Assembly (NCBI GenBank): GCA_935421135.1
Contig: OW285197.1
Span: forward strand, 3,901,350-3,965,349
From: Bugulina stolonifera
Taxonomy: Eukaryota > Bryozoa > Gymnolaemata > Cheilostomatida > Bugulidae
Length of the DNA stretch: 64,000 nucleotides
Direction: 5' to 3'
Positions 23,231 to 34,900 of the stretch are shown one piece after another. The notes under the pieces were generated by a model. The model did no database searches. It was not told the origin of the DNA and worked only from the letters and a program-made list of their open reading frames with translations. The number at the start of each line of letters is the position of its first letter. Position 1 is the first letter of the stretch. A program made the position numbers and the translations under genes.

Positions 23231-24689
23231 CTGAATAACGGTTTATCATAATTTATACTATTTACAGTGATGGTACACGTGTTGCTTATGGTAATGGACT
23301 CACGGTATACGGTTTGACTTGAACTTCGCACTAAAAAATTGAGTCACTTGGACAATAAGTGTACATTTACATCAAAACACCACTGTATTTACAGAATTCT
23401 TTTTGTGACCGTGATTTGTAAATAGTGCAATTGGTAAGCATTACCACTATTTCTACATCCACATCACCATACTAGTATTTAACATTACACTATAATGTAA
23501 TATAGATAAATAATTATGATGCATTGGGTTTATACGAGTTTCTTTAACCTTTTCTGGTAGTTGTGACAAGGGTATAGCCACTTATCAAAATTTACATAGC
23601 ACAAATTCTACATAATTTCTGCTTATAGCTAGTAAAAGTTTACCTAGAAGTTTTAGCTCTACTAAACCCTATATTTAATCATCTCTGAATAGGGTGTTAT
23701 TACTGGAAAACACCCTCAGAGGGTAATCTACTTGACGCTACTAATCTTTTAACTGGATTAACTTAGGTTGATAAAGAGCAGTACAGCTGGGCTTACACCA
23801 CTGAAGTTTACTGTCCAAGAAGCTTACCGTAGTTCTAACTAGCAACTGATAAGTAAATAACTACATGTAGTTGCATAATGCTTCTGATTCAAATGATTGA
23901 ATTTGAATGGAATTATTTCACTACACTTTGTTTCTTCCGTGACTTGTCTACATAGGATGTTGCCTACAGAGATACTGTACATGTACATGTAGGAGGTCTA
24001 TTTTGATGTGTGGAAATACCAAAAGTTTTCATGTTTAAAAATGGTACAGGAAAGCTCTAGCCTTAGTTAATTGGTTACGAATTGGTAAAGACTAAAACGG
24101 ACAAATCAATTTCTTATTTCCTTGATAACACTGTCCAAACCAATTTGCGGCAGCAAGCTCTGCATCTTTACTCTAATTGCAATCACCATGGAGAGATTGG
24201 GAATGTTTCCACTCTGTGATGGCACCTCTTATTAAAAAGAATTTCCGTTTCACCAATTTTTTGAGAGGCAACTGTAGAAACGTTGACACGAGGAGTTTTG
24301 CAGTATAAATTACGACGTAACGTGATGATGTCACAATGTACATGTATCTGCATAAAGTAAAACAATGTATTATTATGTACATGCATAAACTGTACATTTA
24401 TAGAGTTATTTTAGCACTTTTCTTTTTTATAAGGTGTTGATCAGAATCGCTTTTATTTGCTTCACAGCCATTGTACATTTCTGTAGGCAACCAGGTGTTT
24501 AATTTGATGACCTTCATGCACGCATACACAGTTAATGGTGATTTTACATTATCATCATTAACTGTGTATGGGTAGCATAATCAAAAGTTAAAACTAAGGT
24601 TCCAAAAGTAGTGTGATCATCGAATTATATTGGTGAATCTCAGAACACACATTAATATCTAAGAACCGGTTGTGCTATCAGTGAGATTA
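23231..24689. other. Upstream region of the NHL-type gene
   Basis: AT-rich sequence where upstream exons of the NHL-type gene should lie. One minus-strand open stretch at about 24285-24186 has a tttctacag acceptor and a gtgatt donor (ASQKIGETEILFNKRC...), but its exit phase does not fit the next exon. I list it as unresolved. Confidence 0.25.
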
Positions 24690-25969
24690 TCATCACAGAT
24701 GAACGACGCATGTGATGCACTTATTAACCTAACCAGTCTCTCCGATACTTGTCCAGTGTATGTATTTAACTGAGCAAAAGCATCCCATTGAAGACCCGCT
24801 GACAGGTCATGCCTAGCATACACGTTATCCTATCATTACTTCAAACGCAACTACATGTAGTATCAGGGTGATGGAATACATTAGAGAGACACAATGAAAA
24901 TCTGATAATATTATTATAAATGTGTCTCATCTGAACTTAATAAAATATTTAGTTGATGGCCTAAGAGGAAAATACGGCAAGACAAAAGTATTTCTAAAAG
25001 ACTACAAAAACTAACTTTCTATAATATATATAAGCAACACTGTATTACCATCTTTGATTTTTGAGCCGAATGCTTGTTTACAGTAGATGATGAGTAAAAA
25101 CCAGGCTGTAATAAGCTAGTCATATCTGTAATTTTGAAAACCTGTTGTCTACTGCTTACTGAAGCAAATGAAAAACTTGGCATGAGTTCAACTTTCGCCA
25201 TAGTTTACAACAACTTTCAGACCCACACTTTGTGGGAGCTACCACACCAGGGTAGGCAAAGCTTATCACTTTGTATTCAAACAAAGTAAGTTAATCAGTA
25301 GCCACTTTTAACTGAAAACAAATCTTATCACACGCAAACTTTATTAATTACATATACATGCACATGACTGTAACTGTGTGGTAAGAATAGATGATGTTGA
25401 ACCTGCCTACCTGGGATAGATTCAACTGCTTGAGCATAAGTTAATATAATGCCAACAACATTTAGACTAGTGGCAAATTGCGTATTGGCTATTATATTAT
25501 TATAAAATAAATAGATATGTGCAGTATTTAATGCATCTACATTGCACATCCATGTGTACAAGTCATGTACATTGCATTATGTACATATATATGTTTTTAG
25601 AATACAATTTGACTCATTTACTGCATACGCCACAGTAACATGACAGGCTTCCTTTACACGCAATTTAATGCCAGCGTGAGCATTGAGTGGTCACTTCCCT
25701 CTTGCACAGCAAATTCACTATGATTTAGTTGTACAATATAATTGGATGTAGATACACTCATATACATTGTACACAAATGTATGTGTGTGTTTATGTACAA
25801 TGAAGATCGCTATATGTGTTTATTTAACTCTTTCACTTCTATGTCCGTGTATGACTAACACCAGTATGGTTATACGGGAGTATACTGTGTGCACCCACCC
25901 CAATTTTAGTGGTTAAACGTCTAGCTGGCGTGTTACCTCACTTTAATAGCTAGTCTTCCCTATACAGTC

Positions 25970-26050
25970 ACTGTGGACCCGTTAGTACAGTGGTAGGTAG
26001 AGTGCTTGACTGTCATTCATAGGGTTTGAATCTCATCCAAGCATGATTAT
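25970..26050 (+). repeat. tRNA-Asp-like sequence, copy 1
   Basis: The sequence gtagagtgcttgactgtcat, then AGGGTTTGAATCTC, resembles the A-box to B-box region of a tRNA with a GTC-type anticodon loop. The acceptor stem does not pair, so it is not a functional tRNA. It is probably a SINE head or a pol III relic carried in the duplicated block. Confidence 0.5.
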
Positions 26051-26342
26051 TTTTATTGATTTTAGTAATTCACTAATTTCTTAGCTACTATAAGATCGCA
26101 TGTACATGTAGGCTGGTAGCTATACAATATACCATTGCTCCTCATCTAACTAAATTCAAAGATTTTTCTCAGAAAATTCAATTAAAAGAAATTTAATTGG
26201 TGGGAGATCTGCCCGTATGTCCGTTGTATAACTGACACCAGTGTTGTTATACGGGAGTATACTGTGTGCACCCACCCAAATTTCAGTGGTTATACGGCCA
26301 GCAGGCGTGTGCACTCACTTTAATGGCTAGTTTTCTCCATAC

Positions 26343-26423
26343 AGTCACTGTGGACCTGATAGTGTTGTGGTAGAGTGCTTGACTGTCATTCGTAGGGTTT
26401 GAATCTCATCCAAGCATGATTTA
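26343..26423 (+). repeat. tRNA-Asp-like sequence, copy 2
   Basis: Same tRNA-like block as at 25970, within the internal duplication of unit A, with a few substitutions (gatagtgttgtggtagagtg). Confidence 0.5.
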
Positions 26424-26689
26424 TTGATTATTTTTAGTAATTCATTAATTTCTTAGCTACATGTACTATAAGATTGTATGTAGGCGGGTAGCTATACAAT
26501 ATACCAATCCATGAGATTTCATGAACAGTGCGCTCCGCTTCGAACATTTTTATAACGGAATATTAGTACACAGACCTTGTTGCCACAAACTGGTTTGAAA
26601 AGAGTGTTACCAGTCAATGAAAATAGAAAACTGATATTGATGTTTAGATGTTTAGTAAAATAACTGTGACTGGATGTATCAACCGCGTA

Positions 26690-28490
26690 AGATGCACACC
26701 AGACGTGATGCCCTTATCAACCTAACCACTCTCTCCGATACTTGAATTTTGGTCCAGTGTGCATGTAACACATCAAAAGCATCCCATTGATGACACGTGG
26801 ACAGGTTATGCATAGCATACACTTTATCCTATCAGTGCAAAAAACGCAACTAGTATCAGGGTGGTTGAATACATTAGAGAGATATGATAAAAATCTGATA
26901 ATAGTATTATAAAAATGCATCTCTTTTGAACTTAATAAAATAATGTGGTTGATGGCCAAAGATGAATATACGGCAAGACAGAAGTACAATATTACTAAAG
27001 CACTATGAATGTTAACTCTCTAGAATGTAAGCAACACTGTATTACTATTAATATGATTAAAAATCTGTCTAAAAATTAAAATTTTTTTGATTTTTTGGTC
27101 AAATGCTTGTTTACAGTAGATGATGAGTAGAAAAGAGACTGTGATAAGTTGTCATAGCTACAGTTTTGGTACCCTGTGGTATATTGCTTACTGCATCAAA
27201 TATAAAACTTGGTATGAGTTCAACTTTTGCCATAGTTTATAGCAACTTTTAGACCCACTGCTTTGTGGGAGCTACCACTGGGTAGGTAAAAGCTTGTCAC
27301 TTTGTATTCAAACAAAGTAAGTTAATCAGTCGTCACTTTTCACTGAAAACAAATCTTATCACATGCAAACTTTATTATCTACATATGCATGTACATGTAA
27401 CTGTAATGTATTGTAAGAGTAGATGTTAAACCTGCCTAACTGGAATAGATTCAACTGCTTGAGTTTAAGATAGTAGTATAATGCCAACAACATTTAGACT
27501 AGTGGTAAATTATGTATGGCTATAATTATATTATTATAAAATGCATAGACATGTTCGGTATTTAATACATGTACATTGCACATCCATGTGTACAAGTCAT
27601 GTACACGCATGTAGATATGTTTATAGAATACCATGTAATTTATTTACTGCATACGCCACAGTAAAATGACAGGCTTTCTTTACTTGTAAATTAATGCCTG
27701 CATGAGCATTGAGTGATCACTTCCTTCTTGCACAGCAAATTCACTATGATTTAGTTGTACAATATAATTGGATGTAGATACACTCATATACATGTACACA
27801 AATGTATGTGTGTGTTTATGTACAATGTACATGCTTATATGTGTTTATTTAACTCTTTCACTGCTGCATGCGACCAGTCAAAATCGACTGCGGTATGCGC
27901 CTAATACAATTCTATGCATATCCTTTATTATATCGCTTATGTCATGCAGATACATTGGAGTGTTATTATAATATTATGCAGCATATTATACTGTATTGCT
28001 GCTCATCTAAATAAAGTCAAAGATCCTTCTCAGAAAATTCAATTAAAAGACATTCCATGCTGCACAATCTGCCTCTATGTCCGTTGTATGGCTGACACAA
28101 GTGTGGTTATACTGTGTGTACCCACCCCAATTTTAGTGGTTATACGGCTAGCAGGCGTGTAACCTCACTTTAATAGTTAGTTTTCCCCATACAGTCACTG
28201 TAGACTTGATAGTGTAGTGGTAGAGTGCTTGATTGTCATCCATAGTAACATGGGTTGAATCTCATCAAAGCATGATTTATTCATTTTAGTAATTCACTAA
28301 TTTCTTAGCTACATGCACTATAAGATTACATGTAGGCAGATAGCTATGCAATATACTAATCCGTAAGATTACATGAACTGTGCACCCACCGCATTTGCTC
28401 AGCTTCGAACATTTTTATAAAGGAATATTAGTACACAGAGCTTGTTGCCACAAACTGGTTTCAAAAGTGTTACCAATCAATGAATTCGAT
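26690..28490. repeat. Tandem duplication unit B
   Basis: This is the second copy of the duplicated segment. The counterpart of the minus-strand MAKVEL frame lies at about 27233-27115 and carries a one-base deletion relative to unit A, so it ends early. A shorter related fragment (shared ctaaccagtctc block) is found at about 29395-29490. Confidence 0.8.
28194..28274 (+). repeat. tRNA-Asp-like sequence, copy 3
   Basis: Same tRNA-like block in unit B (gatagtgtagtggtagagtg, later GGGTTGAATCTC). A small insertion (agtaacatg) lies just before the B-box-like part, weakening any promoter activity. Confidence 0.5.
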
Positions 28491-28698
28491 CAATATGTCT
28501 TGCTTGTTTACAAGTTATAGTCATAGACTAGTGGTATAGCTTTTCTGGACTATTTCTACGTTTCCATGAAAACTGAACATTGACAGTGTGAGAACAACCA
28601 ACATGTATCGCTGTAGGCATACAAGAACTGATGGAAGTGGAAAGTTTACTACGCAGTTTTATCCGCGAAATAGTTCATACAATATTATGTATACATGC

Positions 28699-29107
28699 TA
28701 AGGCTGTGACAAATCCACGAATCCGGATCCGATTCCGAATCCTTAGGCACGGTTCCGAATCTCGGTTCCAAAATGCTCAGTTTCGAATCCAACATTGTAA
28801 ATTTTTTGTTGTTTTTTGTAGCAATCATTTATAAAATTATTTCAGTATTAATAAAAAATACAGGTTGAAGCTGAGCTGTACATCAGTAGCCATTCATCAA
28901 TGTCCTCATCTACAAACTAACAGTGAATAGCAGATGAAATATGCTTATACAATTTGATTACATGGTTTATTTGGTGACAAAAGATATTGAATTTGTTAAA
29001 ACGAGTAATTCCACGCGGAATCGTTTAGGAATCGGAATCGAGAATCTGCATGGTGTCAGGAATCGGAATCGTCAGATTCGAAAAATTTTGGATTCGTTCC
29101 AGCCCTA
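28699..29107. mobile_element. hAT-type MITE
   Basis: The 409-bp element has imperfect inverted ends TAAGGCTGTGACAAATCC and, reversed, TAGGGCTGGAACGAATCC. It is bounded by a perfect 8-bp direct repeat ATACATGC at 28691-28698 and 29108-29115, the target-duplication length of hAT elements. Both ends are rich in GATTCCGAATC-like subterminal motifs. There is no coding capacity. Confidence 0.85.
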
Positions 29108-29115
29108 ATACATGC

Positions 29116-30334
29116 ACACATACATGTACATGCTGCATAACCTCAGACACAATTTCATACTCAAAAAACCTGCAACAGTAAAATTTTAAATGACGCCAAG
29201 TCTATCTCAAAATATGCCTTAGACACACCTACCTTTGTAAAATTTAATGGTTTTATGACTTCTAGTAATATAAAGGTAGTACTAAATGTAGGCCTACGTG
29301 TACACTGGTGTAAATTACATGTATTTATGAAGCATCACATCAGTAATATTTAAGCACCATTCTCTTATCAGTGACACCACACTGATATTATCTCCATAGG
29401 TTAACAGCATACATGACCTCTCATCACTCTAACCAGTCTCCTAGACACTTGACCTTTGACCTAGTGTTTATGTAACTGGGCATAGTTGTGACAGCTTGTG
29501 TACATAAACAGTTGACTGATCGTGTTCACTAACATGTATGCCACTTTGTGTAAGCAGATGAATAAAAATTATCCAATCAATAAACACAATGTAACTTGTA
29601 TCAAGATAGTTGGTGGATGGCTTAGAAGCGCAAATTCCCAAAGTGAAGTAGTATTTCTATAATAGTAAAGTAAGAGTTAGATGTTCAGCGATGAGTCAAT
29701 AGAGCAGAGCGTCCAGTGTAAGGACACATTCAAGGCAGGATTTACAAGTCATTATTATGTGATATTCTCACTTTTCCATTGGCTCTGATTGGGTGAAAGA
29801 GAAATCAGCTCACACCATTCAGTGCAGTAGACATGCAGACTGAGCAGTTTAGGTGATGTAGCTATAAGCATACACTACAACACTATGTACTAGGATAGTA
29901 TGAATACTGTAGTGTATTTACAAGATAAATTTAGTTGATGTATGTCTGCTTAAATATGCATAGTGCTCTCAGTAACACTGGTTCATGTACATGTACATGC
30001 ATATTGTATAATATGTAAAATGACAAAAATTTGTAGCATAACCAGATTATTATTAATATTGTCATTCATTAAACTGTACTTTGTAGATTCTAACCACAAT
30101 GTCATAATTATAGTATAATTAAAGTCAATCAACTGCTTAACTGTTAACAATAATGACTGTATTCTACTTTCCCATTATTTATCAAAGAGTCTTGCATATT
30201 ATGCATATGTGTTGTATTTTCATGTACATATGGATATAATAATGTTTGCATGCTGTAATACGTGAATTGTGAAACGTTTTCTGCCCTTTTTTAATACTAT
30301 GAAGGATTATCTGTGCGAAATTATGATGCAATAT
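29116..30334. other. No gene recognised
   Basis: AT-rich DNA. It holds only the short fragment at about 29395-29490 related to the start of duplication units A and B. Confidence 0.4.
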
Positions 30335-31130
30335 TGTAATGGTTCAGGACATTTGTATATACGACTCCAGCCACCCTGATGGACCTTATAGCACCCTAAG
30401 TGCCTAGTAGTTGCCACAGCACTACTCATCTAACACTTGTTCTCTTGCACTTAGCTGTTCTTATACTTATACTTGTCCTATATTGCGTGTCTAACCATAC
30501 ATTCGATAATTACATACTTGTATATAGCATTACTGAGACATTGTATTGTTTTTATACCCATGTAAAGAGGCCCGACCTCTCAGAATTACCTGATAGTCAT
30601 TTTGTATATGATTTAGATGATTCTAAGCATCCTTTGTATTAACCCGACCCATTTTGGGTCGGCCATCGGGCTTCCGGCCGCCATATTGTTGCGCAATTTC
30701 CGAACGACCCTACGTCGTCTTTTCCCGACACTACGTCGGCCTTTTTACCGGAACTTCCTCCGGAAATTCTCTTACTATATAAAGGGCATTGCTTTTAAGT
30801 TTGTTGTCTCAGTTCTTTCTTGGATCTCAATAAAGACACATCTATACTTATATACATGTACAGAGACTTTCACTTCGTAGATAGGTCATTCTAGTTGTTA
30901 AGGTCCTCGACCTTGCAACACAAACTGCCTACTAGGTCGGATCACTCTCTTTCTCAGTATAGTAAACAAGCATAACTCGGGATCACATGGGTCGTCTTTG
31001 GTAGTTCTTTGACTACTGACTCCGATCAATCTCTCATGTAATGAGAAGGCCTAGCACCACTCATAGGCACTTCACTTTGGACTCGGGAGTCGTCTTAGGA
31101 CGACCATACCAGAAACCAAAAACCATTACA
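30335..31130 (+). mobile_element. Solo LTR
   Basis: The 796-bp element begins TGTAATGGTT and ends AACCATTACA, perfect 10-bp inverted termini with TG..CA ends. It is flanked by the 4-bp repeat ATAT (30331-30334 and 31131-31134). Inside are a TATA-box-like TATATAAAGG near 30776 and a polyadenylation signal AATAAAG near 30830, in the order expected of U3-R-U5. No internal retrotransposon genes are adjacent, so it is a solo LTR left by recombination. A 3' fragment of the same family lies at 38729-38829. Confidence 0.85.
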
Positions 31131-31818
31131 ATATAACAAAATTTTGAACATTTAAGAGAGGACAACTCCATTGTCTGAAAATAACGTATTCATATGGAGT
31201 CGTTTGTCCCCAGAATCATATTCTTTAAGGGAAGACAACTGTGTATATTTTCTCATTCACATCCTCTGCCTGAACTATCATAACATATCAATATGGCACC
31301 AATGCTCTGATATCTATTTATAATGTCAGGTTCTAGTTTGCTATGCGGTGTTACTGGCTCAACATTAGTTCAACAATTAGACATGGCGTCACATCCCAGT
31401 TTTGTGTATAGATGTACATGTAATAACAGTAATATATGCTTGGAAAGCTGATATCTCACATATGAAAACATTTATTAATTGTACCTGGTACCATTGAAAT
31501 CTCTAGCAGGTGACCAGTAACAATCATGTAGATAACATGGTGAAATAATAAAGACTGTTGAGCAAATGGATAATTACTAAATACTATGCACTATGTACAT
31601 GTGCAGTAGGAAGGCCATTGCTACATTATCATTATTGTGATTCAGTGATGGTTTCTAAAAAAAGTTTTCATAAACATCACACATACAACTGTACATTCAC
31701 AACCAATTGAACTCCCTGCCATAACTAGTGATTTTGAGTACTTATCGCAATAACACAGTTTTGAACAATGTGTTTCTAGTACAACTAACAGTAATACAGC
31801 AACTACGTGCCATAAATG

Positions 31819-31840
31819 TTAGAATTTAAACTATTTGTGG
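31819..31840 (+). promoter_or_regulatory. Conserved upstream block of paralogue 1
   Basis: TTAGAATTTAAACTATTTGT lies about 105 bp before the ATG and is repeated at 42078-42098 about 140 bp before the ATG of paralogue 2, in otherwise diverged sequence. It may be a promoter element or simply residual duplication identity. Confidence 0.3.
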
Positions 31841-31944
31841 TCTCATGAGTAGAATCTATTGTTTAGAAAACATTATAATTTACTTATTCATTATCAACAC
31901 AGTCATTCTGATCACGGTAGATTAAAGAAGTCATTGTGACACCA

Positions 31945-34900
31945 ATGGAGAACAGACTAACACTGATTTGTAGACTTTTATCTGCTGCTTGGGTATGTTA
32001 TTTATTTTGTACAAGATATATATTTTGTTTTATGAATGGAATTATTTATTGTTGTACATCATCTCTTTGTGTGCTGCTACACGGATATATATCATCAAAT
32101 TATTTATATTATCTCTCATTTGTGTTCATATCTAGGTAGTTCACTAACTACTAACTGCATTATGATAAAATAGAAATATGTAGCACATGCTACATGTCAA
32201 AAATAATGTAATATTTGTTTTGTTTGAGCTATTCTATACAGTATACAACTGGTCAACTTTGTCATTGCACTGCATGTAAACAGTAACCATGGGGCAGATT
32301 CAGTGATGCTAGTAGTATGCTGTGATAGATTCAGTTAAATAATTATGCAACCGAGTAAAATTCTTGCTACACTGTCAGTAACTAGAAAGCTTACTAACCT
32401 AAATCTCCTATGCTTACTCGTCGAGTCTCCTTTGTATTCACATGTAGGCCTATCTCATAATAAACCTGCAAAAAGTTTCCAACCTAAACCAATTGGAAAA
32501 ATTCCTCAAAAACGATACAAAAATGTAAGAATCATTATTTTAGTTGTACCAATATTGCTATAAACAGATCTATGAATACTAAATACTTTTTTCAGATTGT
32601 TGTTGGTTCATCCAGAGGATCTCTAACAGAAAGTGGAGACTATAAATTTTCAGATGGAATTCGGCAAGTACTGCGTCTTGTAATCACGTCAAATAAATAA
32701 AAACCATCAAGTGGTGTGTCTTGTAATCTCGTCAAATAAATAAAAACCATCAAGTAGTGCGTCTTGTTATCACATCAAATCAATAAAAACCATCAAGTAG
32801 TGCGTCTTGTAATCACGTCAAATCAATAAAAACCATATGTATTCTTTTTCTTTGACTAAGATAATTTAGACACTGGAGATGAAATAACATCTACATAACA
32901 TTTCATTTCTCAGAGCTTCAACTAATTTTACTAAATTTTAATGCTGAATATTCTATTGTTTGTTACCCATTGTACGACTATTTTTGTAAATTTTACCTGC
33001 TAAACTCCTCAATTTTTATTTTCATTGAAGTACTCTTGAGGACAAAATCACATGTCATTTTAATTTTGGTTTTACAATAATGTGTTTGACAAAATATTTT
33101 GGTCATGCTCCATATTTGTTGTCTTTTGAAAAAATAGCTTTTAAATTAATAATATGCCTGAAATTTTTTGTTGTAGGTACAGATTTCAGCCACTGAAGCA
33201 ATATGTGCACACCAGAACATACATCAAACACATGGAAGCTCTAATTACAGATAAGAACTATCTACTCTTCCTGGATAACCGGGGTTTAAAGACAACCAAT
33301 GGCCGGCTAACAGAATCTATTTGGTTTGAAGTAACAAATAACAACAACAAGTTTCTCTCTGATCACGGTGTAAGGCTCAGTGTCCCAAATAACTTTCACC
33401 AACTCAGCAGATCCCAGACAGTTCTTGTTTATGAAGGAATATATTGTATTTTTATACTTAAGCACAATGGGAGTGTGAATCTGCAGAAAAGCATCGGTAG
33501 GTGTAATAGTAGCGGAGTAGTTGATGGCTCAGGAAACCTGGTTCAATTTGGCGCAATCCGGAGTGTTTCTAGTACCTATGATGCTCAGCTGGTGTACATA
33601 TTGGATACAGAGAACAGAGTACGTCTGTTCAACTACACAGCAGATACAGTGGAAACACTCAGCAACGAAGGCCCTGCAGGAGTCAATCCAGTTATTGTTA
33701 CACAAGGTAGTAAGATCGTCTATGCCATCAAAAACGGCTTCTTCACATCAGGTTCAGCAACTTCCAATGTGTCAAGCCAATTCACATTTATTGGAAATCC
33801 TAAGCACGAAGGAGTAGCAGTGGAGGAGAATGTGTACGCTATTGTGGACCAATACCAATATGTTGTAATCATCAATGGCATTACGGGACAGATGTTTCCA
33901 ATATGTCAGATTCCTCATGTCCGTGACGAGACTGACCATTTCTTCTGTACACGAGCTGAACCCTCATCTGTTCTCTACCACGGTGGTTATCTATACATGG
34001 GTGGTGCTGGATATATATACTCACTGAAAGGTACAAAAGCATTTAAACCAACGTGATTGCAATGCTGGTGATTGTTTTGTTTCAATGAGGTTTTCTAAGC
34101 TTTGAACCCTGGACTTCTACTGCATCTATTTATCCAGAGCAGTGGTCGAAACACATTACCACTAATGATTATAAGATCAACAAAGAAGAAACTTGTGCAA
34201 GAGAGTAGAATGTGCTATAAACCATTCAATTATCCATGGCTACCTGTATATCTAGTGCTAGCGCTTTGTCCATCCTCAGTAGAGATAGACTATTTTCACT
34301 GATACACTATTTAATACCATAAAAAATATTATGGCTTCATGTCGTACAATACTGTATCTCTACTGCACTGTACCTTCAATGTAAATCTTCCTTACTCAAA
34401 ACTAAAATTCCAATCTATGCTAAAGTTTGAAAAAAAAGTTGACCAGAAAAGTTCGAATAAAAAAGGAGCAGACATACTCGTGAGACGATCAGTAGGTCAG
34501 TATAGATATATTGTCCTTATTTTTCAGTTACTCGCATAGACCGTTGCACTACTGATGGAAAATGGGTGAGCAGAAATAGTTCCACTATCAAACATTCATA
34601 TCGAGAGAACCATCCATTGACTACAGGAGTGTACAGATTTTCTACAACACTGAACCAGTCTGACTGTTCCTGGTACTTGGAAATATCCAATGTCAGCCAA
34701 AGCCTGTAAGCCAATTTAGTCCGACATGCAGTAACCCCACATTGATACAGTGTTTTATTGGACAAATTTTCCCTCCATGAGGGTCTAGATGCGTGTACAT
34801 ATTATACGTCATGTATGTGTACATTGTACAGTATAATGAACATTTTATAGTCCCTCATTAACTTAAGTATTCTGTCAGAACTATATTTGTTAATTTAGAT

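Larger units (their letters stand above)
24690..26620. repeat. Tandem duplication unit A
   Basis: It matches 26690-28490 along most of its length, starting at the shared ctctccgatacttg block and ending near aaactggttt. Unit A has an extra internal duplication: the block from about 25840 is repeated at about 26215, whereas unit B has it once. An ATG-containing minus-strand frame at 25201-25083 (starting MAKVELMPSFSF) is open here. It may be a first exon of the NHL-type gene, but no donor gives the required phase convincingly. Confidence 0.8.

Noticed and set aside
25970..28274. Genuine tRNA genes
   Set aside because: The three tRNA-Asp-like blocks have A- and B-box-like sequence but no pairing acceptor stem.
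32345..32563. 72-codon plus frame in intron 1 of paralogue 1 as an extra exon
   Set aside because: Acceptor and donor candidates exist (around 32447 and 32524), but inclusion would shift exon 2 into a frame with a stop; skipping it gives a perfect 549-codon sum.
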